A stretch of 64,000 nucleotides of DNA from assembly GCA_003021705.1 (NCBI GenBank), contig PXRJ01000038.1:1-64000 (forward strand), given 5' to 3'. Below the pieces are notes generated by a model. The model was not told where the DNA came from and ran no database searches. It saw nothing but the letters and a program-made list of their open reading frames with translations. Numbering within the stretch: position 1 is the stretch's first letter; every line of letters starts with the position of its first letter. Below, one piece after another: positions 1 through 9,395 of this stretch. Source of the stretch: Halobacteriales archaeon QS_3_64_16 (lineage in GTDB: Archaea > Halobacteriota > Halobacteria > Halobacteriales > Halococcaceae). A program made the position numbers and the translations under genes.

Positions 1-103
1 CCCGCCGTCATCCTCGCCTTTTTTTCAGTATCCGATATCGTATCCGTGGTCTTCTGGCTCGAGAGAAGGCGATCGCCCCGAATCGATGAACGGAGGCCTC
101 GTT

Positions 104-421
104 CTATCGAGTGAGTGTTCGTGCGCCGGTTTCCTCGTCCTGAGTGGCCTCTCGCCATCGGGAACACCAGTCGGGCATGTCGATACCGCGGGACTCCTCG
201 ATCGGGAAGAGCCGCCGTCGATGCCAGGTGAGAAAGAAGGACCGAGGAATCCTAAAGTCAGCTCCGTCCCGATGGAGTCCAACGCTGGCCCCATCGATAC
301 CGGTCACCTGATAGCACTCCCGTCGATGGCGATCACAGAGGACGTCCCCTTCCCGGAGGTCTGCGAGTTCGTCCGGGACTGCTACCGCTCGGAACTGCCC
401 CTCTTTCTCCCTCCCGTTCAT
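104..421 (-). CDS. small hypothetical protein
   Basis: A 105-residue soluble protein with no family I can name. It reads like a genuine haloarchaeal coding sequence: a compact N-terminal part (VAVPDELADLREGDVL, then a CDRHRRECYQV segment with two Cys) and an acidic tail. There is no signal peptide or membrane segment. A TATA-like box lies 26-32 nt upstream of the ATG, which fits a leaderless transcript, and a perfect 14-bp palindrome sits between that box and the start codon. It may therefore be regulated by a repressor. Function unknown. Confidence 0.6.
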   Translation of the reverse strand: MNGREKEGQFRAVAVPDELADLREGDVLCDRHRRECYQVTGIDGASVGLHRDGADFRIPRSFFLTWHRRRLFPIEESRGIDMPDWCSRWREATQDEETGARTLTR

Positions 422-428
422 GATCTAT

Positions 429-454
429 GACTACGCGTAGTCCGAGATAAATTT
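429..454 (-). promoter_or_regulatory. TATA box and 14-bp palindrome upstream of the 421 start
   Basis: The palindrome GACTACGCGTAGTC occupies 429-442 and is perfectly symmetric. Read on the minus strand, a TATA-like AAATTTATC follows at 446-454, and the ATG at 421 is 25-30 nt beyond it. A palindrome between TATA box and start is where an archaeal repressor would block transcription. A second imperfect inverted repeat, ATAGT-TAT-ACTAT, lies at 464-476. Confidence 0.5.
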
Positions 455-709
455 CTCTACTAGATAGTTATACTATACCTCCGGGTGCGTGTTGATTCAT
501 AACTGGGGACGTTCGTTTCTCTCATAGCCCCCCGTCCTACCGAGAGGGGAAGATCGACGATCGAGGGGGCCACCGAACCGCCGGAGACCGGACGCGATCC
601 GGTCGAGGCGACGGTATCGTCTATGGCGTATCTCGATCGAGGAAGCGAAACGGGACAGCAGTGGAGTACCAGTAGGGAACATCCCCGTAACTACCGGGTA
701 TCGGGGCCA
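431..709. other. intergenic region, 279 bp
   Basis: Apart from the palindromes and TATA-like box near 429-476, I see no convincing gene. Open frames on both strands have unnatural, Arg/Ser-rich translations. The proximal part is unusually AT-rich for this window, as expected of a promoter. Confidence 0.4.
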
Positions 710-919
710 TCAGCCGTCGCTGTCGTGATCAGTTCCGGTTCGATGGCGGATGGCCTCCGAGTCACACGCCGGGCACAGCAGCCGGGTCTTTGCCCACGTT
801 CGGGCCTCGGATCGAGGGAAGGTTGCACCACAGTCACCACACTCCATTTTAGCCTTCGTCTCGATGTTGGGCTCGACACTCTGGCGGGGTAACTGGTAGT
901 CGTTCGGGTCTCCCGTCAT
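710..919 (-). CDS. small zinc-ribbon protein
   Basis: A 69-residue protein with two CxxC knuckles, CGDC (near residue 27) and CPAC (near residue 51), spaced as in a rubredoxin-like zinc ribbon. I chose the ATG at 919; upstream in-frame codons give a His/Pro-rich, unlikely N-terminus. Small zinc ribbons of this kind are common in haloarchaea and are usually of unknown function. It lies divergent to the nucleotidyltransferase at 1029. Confidence 0.65.
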   Translation of the reverse strand: MTGDPNDYQLPRQSVEPNIETKAKMECGDCGATFPRSEARTWAKTRLLCPACDSEAIRHRTGTDHDSDG

Positions 920-1028
920 GCAGTGGGAGGGTATCGGCGGGAGAGGATGAGTATGGTGGTCGGTCACTCGAGGCAAGGACGCCGAGAGACAGCGATACCT
1001 TCAGGAGGTCATTGGTCCGACTTCCGTC

Positions 1029-1751
1029 GTGATCGGGGTTGTACCGGCCGCCGGCAGGGGAACGCGACTGGGGCCGCTGACCGACGACCGACCGAAAGGA
1101 TTGGTCGAGGTGGGCGGGAAGCCGTTGCTCGCCCACGCCTTCGAGACGCTGATCGCGAGCGACGTCAGCGAGGTAGTGGTCGTCGTCGGCTACCGAGCCG
1201 GACAGATTCTCGAATACTTCGGCGAGTCCTTCCAAGGCCGGCCGATTACCTACGTCTACCAGCGCGAGCGACTGGGACTGGGTCACGCCGTGCTCCAGGC
1301 CGCGCCACACGTTGATGGCCCGTTCGTCGTTCTGAATGGCGACAACGTACTCGCAGGCGATCTACGGGGCGCGATCGAACGGGTGGGTGAGGCGGGAGTC
1401 GACGCCGCCATAGCAGTAGAGCAGGTCGATCCTGAGACGGCACGGGAAACGGGCGTCGTCTCGGTCGCGGAGGAAGTGGATGGCGGGCAGGTGATCGATG
1501 TCGTCGAGAAGCCCACGGAACCGCCATCGACGCTCGCGACGACGGGCTGTTACGTGCTGCCCGAAGAGGTATTCGCCGCAATGGGACTCTGCCGGCCCTC
1601 CAATCGCGGCGAGTACGAGTTACCCGATGCGATCGGCATGTTGGTACGTGCAGGGGCGCGGGTCGAGGCGATCGAGTTGGGCTGTGAGCGGGTGAATGTA
1701 AACACCTCCGAAGACATAGAGCGAGCCGAGAAGGTTCTGGACGGTCGGTAA
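1029..1751 (+). CDS. sugar-phosphate nucleotidyltransferase
   Basis: A 240-residue enzyme of the nucleotidyltransferase family (NTP plus sugar-1-phosphate gives NDP-sugar plus PPi). The N-terminal signature VVPAAGRGTRLGPLT (residues 4-18) binds the nucleotide, PKGLVEVGGKPLL follows, and LNGDN (about residue 102) carries the metal-binding Asp. The length matches single-domain enzymes such as the haloarchaeal AglF type. There is no left-handed beta-helix domain, so no acetyltransferase activity. The start is GTG. A role in surface-glycan precursor synthesis is likely; the exact sugar is unknown. Confidence 0.85.
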   Translation: MIGVVPAAGRGTRLGPLTDDRPKGLVEVGGKPLLAHAFETLIASDVSEVVVVVGYRAGQILEYFGESFQGRPITYVYQRERLGLGHAVLQAAPHVDGPFVVLNGDNVLAGDLRGAIERVGEAGVDAAIAVEQVDPETARETGVVSVAEEVDGGQVIDVVEKPTEPPSTLATTGCYVLPEEVFAAMGLCRPSNRGEYELPDAIGMLVRAGARVEAIELGCERVNVNTSEDIERAEKVLDGR

Positions 1752-1843
1752 ACTGGGTGGCTAATTCGAGGGCGGGCCGTACCTGTGGCTCGTCGGTAGT
1801 CGAATCGGAGTTAAGTGGCTGGGGAAGGATCGGCCCTCGAAGG

Positions 1844-1917
1844 TGGGCCAACACGGATTTGAACCGTGGACTTCCCGGTTATCAGCCGAGCGCTCTACCT
1901 GACTGAGCCACTGGCCC
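1844..1917 (-). tRNA. tRNA-Ile (anticodon GAT)
   Basis: The minus strand folds as a 74-nt tRNA. The acceptor stem pairs GGGCCAG with TTGGCCC (one G-U), the anticodon stem CTCGG/CCGGG encloses a seven-base loop with GAT, and the T-arm carries the standard GGTTCAAATCC. No intron is seen and CCA is not encoded. A T-rich promoter-like stretch lies about 25 nt upstream at 1938-1946. Confidence 0.95.
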
Positions 1918-1960
1918 AGGTAGGCGCACGACGGAGAGCAAAAGCAGAGAGGGGCCGACG

Positions 1961-2449
1961 CTAATCCTCGACATTGTAGTCCTCGCGATCGACATCGTAG
2001 GTGTCTCCATCGCTGCTTCGGTCCTCGGGGTCGGGAAAACCACCGGTGTAGGCCGTTCCGGCGTACAGGCCCCCAGTCCGGGCGTTGACGTAGGGCCGAA
2101 CGACGAAGCGCTTGGTCGCGACGCGGATCGGATACCGGCTCGGAGGAATCACCAGGATCAATCCTACTAGGTCGGTCACCAAGCCAGGGGTGAGCAGGAA
2201 GGCCCCGGCGGCGATGAGCAAGCCCCCATCCAGCAGTTCGTCGGCCGGGAGTTGGCCTTGCCCGAGTTTGTTCTGGATCTTCCGGGCGGTGTGTCTGCCC
2301 TCCGCACGGACGAGCAACAGGCCGATCAGCCCCGTGAGGACGACGAGCACGACCGTCGGGAGCGCTCCCAGACGGGTCGCGATAAACACTAACAGCACGA
2401 TGTCGAACAGCGGGATGAGAAGGAGCAACCCGATGATCCGGAGCAACAT
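1961..2449 (-). CDS. fxsA: FxsA-family membrane protein
   Basis: A 162-residue membrane protein. After MLLRIIGLLLLIPLFDIVLL come a second helix (LPTVVLVVLTGLIGLLLVRAE) and a third, with the typical FxsA stretch around DGGLLIAAGAFLLTPGLVTD. The acidic cytoplasmic C-terminus (about 45 residues) is typical of haloarchaea. The ATG at 2449 puts the first helix at the very N-terminus, as usual in the family; a longer reading adds an unnatural Arg/Pro-rich extension. FxsA was named for relieving F-exclusion of phage T7 in E. coli; its role in archaea is unknown. Confidence 0.85.
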   Translation of the reverse strand: MLLRIIGLLLLIPLFDIVLLVFIATRLGALPTVVLVVLTGLIGLLLVRAEGRHTARKIQNKLGQGQLPADELLDGGLLIAAGAFLLTPGLVTDLVGLILVIPPSRYPIRVATKRFVVRPYVNARTGGLYAGTAYTGGFPDPEDRSSDGDTYDVDREDYNVED

Positions 2450-2572
2450 ACCCCGCCTACTCGGCCACGCCTCAAAACGTTTTAGCCTCGGGCGAAAGGG
2501 CGCCGCCGCTGGGCGGGAAAGAGCGCGGAGAACGCGAGCGCGCACACGAAGCGGTAGCTCGGAATCTGGACA

Positions 2573-3526
2573 TCAGTCGGCGGCCGGGACCGGCTCGCCG
2601 TCGCCGTCCAGCTCCCCGCGTAGCGTTCCGAGGGTCGCGACCCGTTCGGCGTGAGCGTTGTGCTGGTGGATCGATTCGTCGTTCGACTGTTCCATACGGA
2701 TCACTGCCTCGTCCGAAAGCACCTCGAGCCGGGCGACACAGCCCGCGGCCATGTCCCGCACACAGTCCTCGACGAACTTCGCGTTCGCATGGGAGCGATG
2801 GGTCATGTAATCTTCGTCGGGGCGTTTCGCGAGATTGTAGATCCGGGCGCTCATTGCCTCGCGGGCGATGTCGATTACGTCGAGCAGGTCGATCTCCGGC
2901 TCGCCCTCGCTCTCGACAGTGAGGGTGGCGTGACCGCGCTGGGCGTGGCCCGACTGGGGTACTTCCTCCAGAAAGCGCTCGACGACCCCCTCTTCAACGC
3001 CTAACTCCAGTAACGTCTCTCGTGCGCGCGAAGCGGACATTCCCTGGGAGCATGGACAGACCGTCATCCCGGTCACTTCCGCGCCGATCTCCTCGGTGGT
3101 GCCCTTCTCGGTGGCCGTCGCACCCGCCTTGACCGTAACGGTGTGCTGGGTCGGCCGCTCGGTCGCCGGGGTCCGTTCGTCGAGTACGAGATCGGCGTCC
3201 ATGCTGACCTCCGCGCGGGAGGTATACTCGTGTTTCTCGAGCAATCGTTCGGCGACGTCGCCACAGACGTCCTCAGTTCGGTAGGCCGGCTCGCGGACGG
3301 CGGCCTCGATCGTCTCGTCGATCACCTCCATATTCCGACTCATGTCCGCGCCCTTGCGCCAGCCGGGCAGATCGACGTAAACCGAAAAGGTCGCCATCAA
3401 TACGACCGGGCAGTCCCCGCTGCGCGACAACGAGAGTCGTTTCTCGACGTCGGTGACCCCGACGCGATTCAACCCTACCGTCACGTCCGGACGCGAGGCC
3501 TGTACGTCCGGCAACCCGTGGCTCAT
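2573..3526 (-). CDS. mptA: GTP cyclohydrolase MptA/FolE2
   Basis: A 317-residue enzyme of the MptA/FolE2 (COG1469) tunnelling-fold family, which opens the GTP ring as the first step towards pterins and 7-deazaguanine tRNA nucleosides. The diagnostic metal-binding segment [14 protein letters not shown] is present about mid-protein, and [11 protein letters not shown] and the [18 protein letters not shown] stretch match the family. In Haloferax the homologue serves both folate and archaeosine synthesis (known for the family, not shown here). The ATG at 3526 gives the usual start [15 protein letters not shown]; the in-frame extension upstream is not family-like. No other pterin gene is adjacent. 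Confidence 0.9.
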   Translation of the reverse strand: MSHGLPDVQASRPDVTVGLNRVGVTDVEKRLSLSRSGDCPVVLMATFSVYVDLPGWRKGADMSRNMEVIDETIEAAVREPAYRTEDVCGDVAERLLEKHEYTSRAEVSMDADLVLDERTPATERPTQHTVTVKAGATATEKGTTEEIGAEVTGMTVCPCSQGMSASRARETLLELGVEEGVVERFLEEVPQSGHAQRGHATLTVESEGEPEIDLLDVIDIAREAMSARIYNLAKRPDEDYMTHRSHANAKFVEDCVRDMAAGCVARLEVLSDEAVIRMEQSNDESIHQHNAHAERVATLGTLRGELDGDGEPVPAAD

Positions 3527-3737
3527 TACACAATAGTTAGGTTCGGGGTTCGTTATGGGTTTCGACCCACGCCGGGTCGCCGTTCGATCGGTCACTGCCA
3601 AACCGGGTCACTGCCTGACCGAATCGTCGCCCGAACCCCCTGTGCGACCTGCGATCGGAATCGGATCCCGGCGAGAATTGATTAGCGATGGCGAGACGAT
3701 CGGGGGGTATGAAGCGATTCGTCCGGGGCGATCGTCG

Positions 3738-4772
3738 GTGAGCGACGATCCCGAGCGGTCGGCACCGGACGATCGGTCGGAGACCGACCGGCCGGCGGAC
3801 TCGACGGGAAACGTGGGTGAGGGCGGCCGAAACGACCAGGACACCCGAGACGCCCAAGACGAGCACGACGACCGAGACGACGGGGAGAGGAGAGACAGTG
3901 AGGACGAAGCGGATGGCGACGACGATGCTACGAGCGGTCAGCGTGAGTCGGGAGAGCTGTTCGAAGAGGACTTCGCCAGCGCGTTCGAGACCGGCGGTGG
4001 GGCAGGTGGCTCGGGAAGCGCCGGAAGCGGGGACGATCCCGCGGAATTCGAGAGTGGAGAGGAGTTCGATTCGGCTATCCCGCGGATCGATCTCGGCATC
4101 GAGGGATTGGATGCGATGGTCCGTGGCGGCATCCCGGAGCGATCGCTGATCGCGGTGATCGGCAGCGCCGGCACGGGAAAGACCACGGTGGGACTCGAGT
4201 TCCTCCAGCAGGCACTTCGCAACGACGAGAAAGCGATTTTCATCGCTCTCGAGGAGAGCCGCGGGGCGGTGCTCGATACCGCCGCGGAGAAAGGCTGGGC
4301 GTTCGAGCGATACTGCGAGGAGGAACGGCTCGCGGTCGTCGACATGGACCCGATCGAGATGGCGAGAAGCCTCCGGGGGATCCGCAGCGAACTCCCCCGG
4401 CTGATCGCCGAGTTCGGTGCATCGAGAGTCGTGCTCGATTCGGTCTCACTGCTCGAGACGATGTACGACGATCCCGCAAAGCGCCGGACGGAGATCTTCG
4501 CGTTCGCACGAAGCCTAAAGGAAGCGGGCGTCACCACGCTGCTCACGAGCGAGGCCGCGACCGAGAGCGCGTACGCTTCCCGGTATGGCATCGTCGAGTA
4601 CCTCACCGACGCCGTGTTCGTCCTCCAGTACGTCCGGCCCTCCGACTTTCAGGAAACTCGCCTCGCCGTCGAGATCCAGAAGATACGCAATGCCGATCAC
4701 TCCCGGGAGACCAAACCATACGAGATCACGAACAAGGGGGTCGACGTCCACCGGCAGGCGAATTTCTTCTAG
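3738..4772 (+). CDS. KaiC/RAD55-type ATPase with acidic N-terminus
   Basis: A 344-residue RecA-fold ATPase. The single KaiC-like domain starts near residue 115 (IPRIDLGIEGLDAMVRGGIPE), has Walker A GSAGTGKTT and a Walker B-like strand ending in VVLDSVSLL. About 110 residues before it are a hyperacidic, low-complexity Asp/Glu/Ser/Gly region, probably disordered. I chose the GTG at 3738 (VSDDPERSAPDD); the frame is open further upstream to 3555 but the translation there is Arg/Pro-rich and unnatural. Proteins of this type are often signalling or gas-vesicle/motility-associated ATPases in haloarchaea; no partner is adjacent, so the role is open. Confidence 0.75.
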   Translation: MSDDPERSAPDDRSETDRPADSTGNVGEGGRNDQDTRDAQDEHDDRDDGERRDSEDEADGDDDATSGQRESGELFEEDFASAFETGGGAGGSGSAGSGDDPAEFESGEEFDSAIPRIDLGIEGLDAMVRGGIPERSLIAVIGSAGTGKTTVGLEFLQQALRNDEKAIFIALEESRGAVLDTAAEKGWAFERYCEEERLAVVDMDPIEMARSLRGIRSELPRLIAEFGASRVVLDSVSLLETMYDDPAKRRTEIFAFARSLKEAGVTTLLTSEAATESAYASRYGIVEYLTDAVFVLQYVRPSDFQETRLAVEIQKIRNADHSRETKPYEITNKGVDVHRQANFF

Positions 4773-5002
4773 GGACCCTTTGCGCTGCGCTCGTTCGGTG
4801 CGCTGACGCGCACCTTACTCGCTCGGCAAAATCTCCACCAAAAGCACTCCTCGCTCCTGTCGCGCTCGTTGCACTCGCGCGGTGGTCGCTCGTCGGCCCG
4901 CTCCTTCACTCCCTCCGGTCGTTCAGTCGCGGGGGACCGCTCGCTCGCCTCTGGCTCACTCGCGGATACTGGGACACCACAGAGCGGTCGATAGCAGGTC
5001 AG
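4773..5002. repeat. intergenic repeat, copy 1 (distal half)
   Basis: This gap lies between two convergent genes and is filled by CGCTCG-rich sequence. GCAAAATCTCCACCAAAAGC at 4826-4845 matches, with one or two changes, the A/T-tract core of the repeat copies near 6.6, 17.4 and 45.0 kb. The conserved GCATCCGCGAGC end seen in other copies is absent. No coding potential is seen. Confidence 0.6.
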
Positions 5003-5719
5003 TCAGTAGGCGACGAGGACCGCCGGGTCCGGCATGGCGGTCGGCGCGCCTTCATACCAGTCGTACGTCTCGGTGGTGTAGCCCGGTTCCTCCAGCGCGT
5101 CAGCGATCGTCTCTTCGTCGAAGAGCGTGAGGGTATGGGTGTCGACGAAGTGCTTCTCGCCGATGAACACGAGCGCGTCCATCCGAGCTCGGTTAGCGCT
5201 CCCGTGTCGGCACTGATAGAGCCGGGCACAGTCCCGATCGGCTGCCGACGAGACTTGGAGCGCTGGGCTGTCCATTGCCGGGAAGTCACCGACGTCGAGA
5301 ACTAAAATACTCTCCTCGGCGAGGGCGTCGGTCAGTGCGGCCAGCGCGTCGGCCAACTGATCGGGTTCGAGGTAGTTCAGAACGGTGTAAGGTGCCCACA
5401 CGAGGTCGAAAGTCGGGGACTCGTCGGCGTCGAACGCTGAGACGAGATCCGGCAGTCCGCCGCGGACAAAGGTTCCAGCCGATCGCTCGCGCGCCCGGTC
5501 GAGCATCGCCGGGTTCGGATCGACGCCCGTGACCTCGAAGCCCTGCTCGCCGAGAACGGCGCTGTGCTGACCGGTCCCACAGCCGACGAGAAGCGCTCGG
5601 TTCCCGTCGTTGCCGTGCGCGTTGAACCGATCGATCGCGAAGGCTACCTCGCTCTCGTAGTCCTTCGTCGCGTAGAGAGCGTCGTAAACGTCGGGTCGGT
5701 CGTAGAGCGCCTGTTCCAT
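5003..5719 (-). CDS. class I SAM-dependent methyltransferase
   Basis: A 238-residue enzyme. The SAM-binding motif I is ALLVGCGTGQHS (about residues 43-54), followed by the acidic end of strand 2 (VTGVDPNPAML). The strand-4 region reads FDLVWAPYTVLNYL. The C-terminal half is a substrate-binding subdomain with EKHFVDTHTLTLF. The fold is clear but the substrate is not; it resembles small-molecule methyltransferases rather than RNA or protein ones. It has its own start (MEQALYDRPDVYDALY) and no operon partner. Confidence 0.8.
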   Translation of the reverse strand: MEQALYDRPDVYDALYATKDYESEVAFAIDRFNAHGNDGNRALLVGCGTGQHSAVLGEQGFEVTGVDPNPAMLDRARERSAGTFVRGGLPDLVSAFDADESPTFDLVWAPYTVLNYLEPDQLADALAALTDALAEESILVLDVGDFPAMDSPALQVSSAADRDCARLYQCRHGSANRARMDALVFIGEKHFVDTHTLTLFDEETIADALEEPGYTTETYDWYEGAPTAMPDPAVLVAY

Positions 5720-6002
5720 ATGTCGAGTAGCGAATCGCTGGCGACAAAAATTCGCGGTCGAAAGGAGAGAGCGTCGGTCAGTCGGTATTCGACAGGTAAT
5801 CGAGCCGTGTTCGTAGCTATGGCTGGATAGTAGTGGAAAGTATCGACCAGTCGCCGACTGTCGGCCCTCGTTTCGACTTCACGGCCCGAATTCTCATTTC
5901 GGCACTGCCGACGAACGACACGTCTTTAGCAGTGAGATTGGCGAGCGATCGAACCAGTCGAATTGGGCTTAACTACTACATTTCCCAACCGTTCGTCGAA
6001 GT

Positions 6003-6221
6003 ATGAACACACGGTTTCAGGTTCTGGAGACGATCGGGCTCACCGTCGTATTGGTCATAGCTATCGTCGTCGGCATTGCACTCACTACCGCGATAGAAGG
6101 AGAGGTCAACTGGCTTCTCGTTCTCGGAGCTACAGTCGGAGCCCTCGGATCGTGGTCAGGAGCGCGCGAGAAGGCCATCGATCGGTGCAAGAAACGCCAG
6201 AAGGGGGATGGGAGCGATTAG
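6003..6221 (+). CDS. small two-helix membrane protein
   Basis: A 72-residue protein with two hydrophobic helices (about residues 12-30 and 37-52) and a basic C-terminal tail rich in Lys/Arg. A TATA-like CTTAACTA at 5968-5975 lies about 30 nt before the ATG, consistent with a leaderless mRNA. Its stop overlaps by four bases the stop of the convergent gene at 6218-6436, which has exactly the same length. No family recognised. Confidence 0.6.
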   Translation: MNTRFQVLETIGLTVVLVIAIVVGIALTTAIEGEVNWLLVLGATVGALGSWSGAREKAIDRCKKRQKGDGSD

Positions 6222-6436
6222 AACGGCAGATAACGGTCGTACAGATCGTCGATCGCCTCGTTGTACTCCTCGCCGCGCTGTGAGCCCCAAGGGTTCCGGG
6301 AAAAATAATACATGCTGGCGAGGATCACGCCGATGGTAACGCTGAGCTGTGGCGCGAGTGCCCCGACCACGAATGACGACAGGCCGGCGATCAGTCCCGA
6401 GACGAGCACGTCTACCAGCTGGTGTGTGGCGGACAT
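6218..6436 (-). CDS. small membrane protein, convergent with 6003 gene
   Basis: A 72-residue protein with two hydrophobic segments (about residues 7-27 and 30-46) and an acidic C-terminal tail ending DDLYDRYLPF. The ATG at 6436 was chosen because it begins just before the first helix; the open frame extends to 6568 but would add repeat-derived sequence. Family not recognised. The opposing tail charges of this protein and its convergent neighbour are noticeable. Confidence 0.6.
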   Translation of the reverse strand: MSATHQLVDVLVSGLIAGLSSFVVGALAPQLSVTIGVILASMYYFSRNPWGSQRGEEYNEAIDDLYDRYLPF

Positions 6437-6531
6437 ACCCCGCATTCGAACGACGGCTACTAAGACTGTGCTTTCACCGTAGCTGGACAGAGGCGAGGAT
6501 CGATTTCCCCCTCGTGCTGAAACCACACATA

Positions 6532-6678
6532 GCATCCGCGAGCGAGCGATAGTGAGCGAGCGGTTCACCGGGACCGAGTGCCATCAGGCACGAGGGAGCG
6601 GCCTTTTTAGTCCAGGTTTTTGCTGAGCCCGCAGCGAGTGCGAGCGGAGCGAGCGCGAGCGAGGACCTCAGCAAAAAA
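6532..6678. repeat. intergenic repeat, copy 2
   Basis: The copy begins with GCATCCGCGAGC at 6532-6543, continues through a GAGCGAGCGGTTC segment, and ends in GGCCTTTTTAGTCCAGGTTT at 6600-6619. It is followed by a long inverted repeat: TTTTTGCTGAG at 6617-6627 and CTCAGCAAAAA at 6667-6677. The whole block separates the stop of valS from the gene at 6218-6436. The T-run directly after the valS stop (minus strand) could act as its transcription terminator. Confidence 0.65.
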
Positions 6679-6686
6679 GTGAGTGC

Positions 6687-9395
6687 CTAGGGGAAGATCA
6701 GAACTGTTGCGCTATCAGTCTCGAGCACGGCGACCTCCTCGCCGCCCGCGCGGGGTTCCTCTTGTACTTCGATCGCTTCGCTATCGAGGACGACGACCTC
6801 GCCGTTTGTATCGAGCTCGATCTCGTCCTCGTGTTCGAGTTGGCGCTTGAGATCGCCGGGATCGCTGTCTTCGAGCGCGCTGACGACCGCGCCCGCCCGG
6901 TCGCGGAACTCCGGCCCGATCACGCTGTGATCGGGCTCGACATCCACGGGAACGAGCTCGACGTTCGGCCGGCCGGCCTCGACGTAGATCGGCGCGCCGA
7001 CGGTCTCGCTCAGATCGTAGGTGTCGAGATGGTCGGTCCCCTCGGGGTAGATCTCGATGCGTTCGAGGTCGGCGTTGAGCGCGCGGCCGGTCTCGGACTT
7101 CCAGGCCCGGACCTCGCTCGCGACCGCGGCGATCAGCGCCCCGCGCTGTTGTGCGTCCTCATCGTGGGCGTCGAGCGCGGGCCAAACAGTGGCGTGGACG
7201 CTGCCCTCGGTGCCTGGCAAGTGGCTGTAGGCCTCCTCGGCTAAGAACGGCGCGAAGGGCGCAAGCATCCTCAAGGAAGCTTCCAGCACGGTCGCGAGCG
7301 CGTGGCGGGCGGCGTCGCGTTCACCGGGCCGGCCCTCGTAGAGCCGGCCTTTAATCAACTCGACGTAGTCGTCGGCCAGGTCGTGCCAGACGAACTCTCG
7401 AAGTTCTCTGAGCGCCCGATCGAACCGGTAGTCGTCCATGTCCCGGGCGACCTCGCTCGCGACCTGGGAGCACCGCGAGAGAATCCAGCGGTCGGCGTCC
7501 CGGTAGGCCGGGTCCTCGACTGCGAGGTCTTCCTCCAGGTGGTCGGTTGCGAAACGTGTGATGTTCCAGGTTTTGGTCAGAAAGCGGGCAGCACTCGTCA
7601 CTTCCTTGGGCTGGAACTGGATATCGCTACCGGGCTGGCCCCCCAGTGCGATCGCCTGCCGGAAGGCATCCGCGGAGTGCTTCTCGACCACTTCTTCCGG
7701 TTGGACGAAGTTGTCTCGGGATTTGGACATCTTGTTGCCGTCCTCGCCGAAGACCATCCCGTGGATTAACGCCTCTTCCCAGGGGACCTGATCTTCCAAC
7801 GCAGCGGTCCGCAGCAGGGTGTAAAACGCCCACGTGCGGATGATGTCGTGGCCCTGGGGACGCAGCGAGACTGGACTAAAGGACTCCTCGGGCCACCCCG
7901 AGACGAAAAGGGGCGAGATCGACGAATCCATCCAGGTGTCCATCACGTCGGTCTCGCCTGCCCAGTCACTCGCCCCACACTCCGGACACGAGTCTATTTC
8001 CGGGTCCTCCTCGGTCGGTTCGACGGGTAGGTCCTCCGAATCGGCGACGTGGACGTGCCCGCACTCCGCACAGAACCAGGCAGGGATCGGCGTCGCGAAC
8101 ACCCGCTGGCGGCTGATTACCCAGTCCCACTCCATGCCATCGGCCCAGTCCTCCAAGCGGCTGTAGGCGTGTGCGGGGATCCACTCGACGTCCTGTGCTT
8201 TGTCAAGGATCTCCTCGGTGTCGACCCGGACGAACCACTGTTCCTTGCTGAGGATCTCGATAGGCGTATCACACCGCCAGCACGCGCCGACGGACTGTTC
8301 GACCGGCTCTTCGTCGTCGAGGTGGCCCGACTTCTGGAGCTCGGTGGCGATCCGTTCTTTGGCCTCGCCGATCTCCAGCCCGCCGAACTCAGCTACGTCT
8401 TCGGTGAGACGACCGTCCTCGGTGAAGACCTGTCGGAGCGGGAGGTCGTACTCCTGCCACCAACTCACGTCCTGTTTGTCGCCGAACGTACAGATCATTA
8501 CCGCGCCGGTCCCGAAGTCGGGATCGACCTCACTATCGGCGAGGATCTCGACGTCCTGGCCGAACAGCGGGACTTCGACCGTCTCGCCGGCCCGCCCGTC
8601 GTAGCGGTCGTCCTCGGGATGGACGGCGATCGCCACGCAGGCGGCCATGAGTTCCGGCCGGGTGGTCGCGATCTCGATCCCGTCTTCGGCGTCGGTGTCA
8701 GTATCGGCGTCCTCGCCGGCTCCGGGGAAGGAAACGTAGTACAGCGCCCCGCCGCGGTCGATCGCTTCGACTTCGGCATCGGCGATCGCCGTCTCGCAGC
8801 GCGGACACCAGTTGACGGGGTGTTCGTCGCGGTAGACGTAGTCGTCCTCGGCCATTGCGGCAAAGGAACGCTGGGTCCGGCCCCAGTACTCCGGATCCAT
8901 TGTCCGGAACTCCGCCGACCAGTCCTGGGAGAGGCCCAACTCGTCCATGGTTGCTTTCATCGAGTCGATCTGGGTCTCGGTGTGGGAAGTACACCACTCG
9001 CGGAACTGCTCGCGGGAGACATCGGTCCGGTGAGTATCCTTGTTCTCCTCGACTTTGACCTCGGTCGGAAGCCCGTGACAGTCCCAGCCCTGCGGGAAGA
9101 GGACGTTTTCGCCCTGGAGGCGGTGGTACCGAGCGGCGAAATCCATGTAACACCAGCCCAAGGCATTGCCGATGTGGAAATCGCCGGTCGGGTAGGGTGG
9201 CGGCGTATCGATCACGTAGTCGGGCCGATCGCTCTCCGGAGGTGTGTCGGCTGCGTCGATGTCGTCGGCTTCCTCGCGGTCCTCTTCGGAACCCTCGCCG
9301 GATCGTTCGTATCGATAGAGGTCGCTGCCGGCCCACTGGTCGCGCCACTTCGGTTCGATAGCGTCGGGATCGTAGGTCTCTGGGATCTCGGTCAT
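6687..9395 (-). CDS. valS: valyl-tRNA synthetase
   Basis: A 902-residue class I aminoacyl-tRNA synthetase that charges tRNA-Val. The HIGH signature appears as HIGN at residues 74-77, after PPPYPTGDF. The inserted editing domain contains ATTRPELM, the KMSKS loop is intact (KMSKSRDN, about residue 550), and Cys pairs (CPRC, CWRC, CAEC/CPEC) mark zinc knuckles as in archaeal enzymes. The anticodon-binding alpha-helical domain follows from about residue 620. An acidic insert at residues 32-57 precedes the catalytic fold. Full length and intact. It is monocistronic and transcribed towards the repeat at 6.6 kb. Confidence 0.97.
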   Translation of the reverse strand: MTEIPETYDPDAIEPKWRDQWAGSDLYRYERSGEGSEEDREEADDIDAADTPPESDRPDYVIDTPPPYPTGDFHIGNALGWCYMDFAARYHRLQGENVLFPQGWDCHGLPTEVKVEENKDTHRTDVSREQFREWCTSHTETQIDSMKATMDELGLSQDWSAEFRTMDPEYWGRTQRSFAAMAEDDYVYRDEHPVNWCPRCETAIADAEVEAIDRGGALYYVSFPGAGEDADTDTDAEDGIEIATTRPELMAACVAIAVHPEDDRYDGRAGETVEVPLFGQDVEILADSEVDPDFGTGAVMICTFGDKQDVSWWQEYDLPLRQVFTEDGRLTEDVAEFGGLEIGEAKERIATELQKSGHLDDEEPVEQSVGACWRCDTPIEILSKEQWFVRVDTEEILDKAQDVEWIPAHAYSRLEDWADGMEWDWVISRQRVFATPIPAWFCAECGHVHVADSEDLPVEPTEEDPEIDSCPECGASDWAGETDVMDTWMDSSISPLFVSGWPEESFSPVSLRPQGHDIIRTWAFYTLLRTAALEDQVPWEEALIHGMVFGEDGNKMSKSRDNFVQPEEVVEKHSADAFRQAIALGGQPGSDIQFQPKEVTSAARFLTKTWNITRFATDHLEEDLAVEDPAYRDADRWILSRCSQVASEVARDMDDYRFDRALRELREFVWHDLADDYVELIKGRLYEGRPGERDAARHALATVLEASLRMLAPFAPFLAEEAYSHLPGTEGSVHATVWPALDAHDEDAQQRGALIAAVASEVRAWKSETGRALNADLERIEIYPEGTDHLDTYDLSETVGAPIYVEAGRPNVELVPVDVEPDHSVIGPEFRDRAGAVVSALEDSDPGDLKRQLEHEDEIELDTNGEVVVLDSEAIEVQEEPRAGGEEVAVLETDSATVLIFP

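Noticed and set aside
4773-5002. Possible CRISPR-like repeat array in CGCTCG-rich gap
   Set aside because: Repeats are short, irregular and without unique spacers of constant length.
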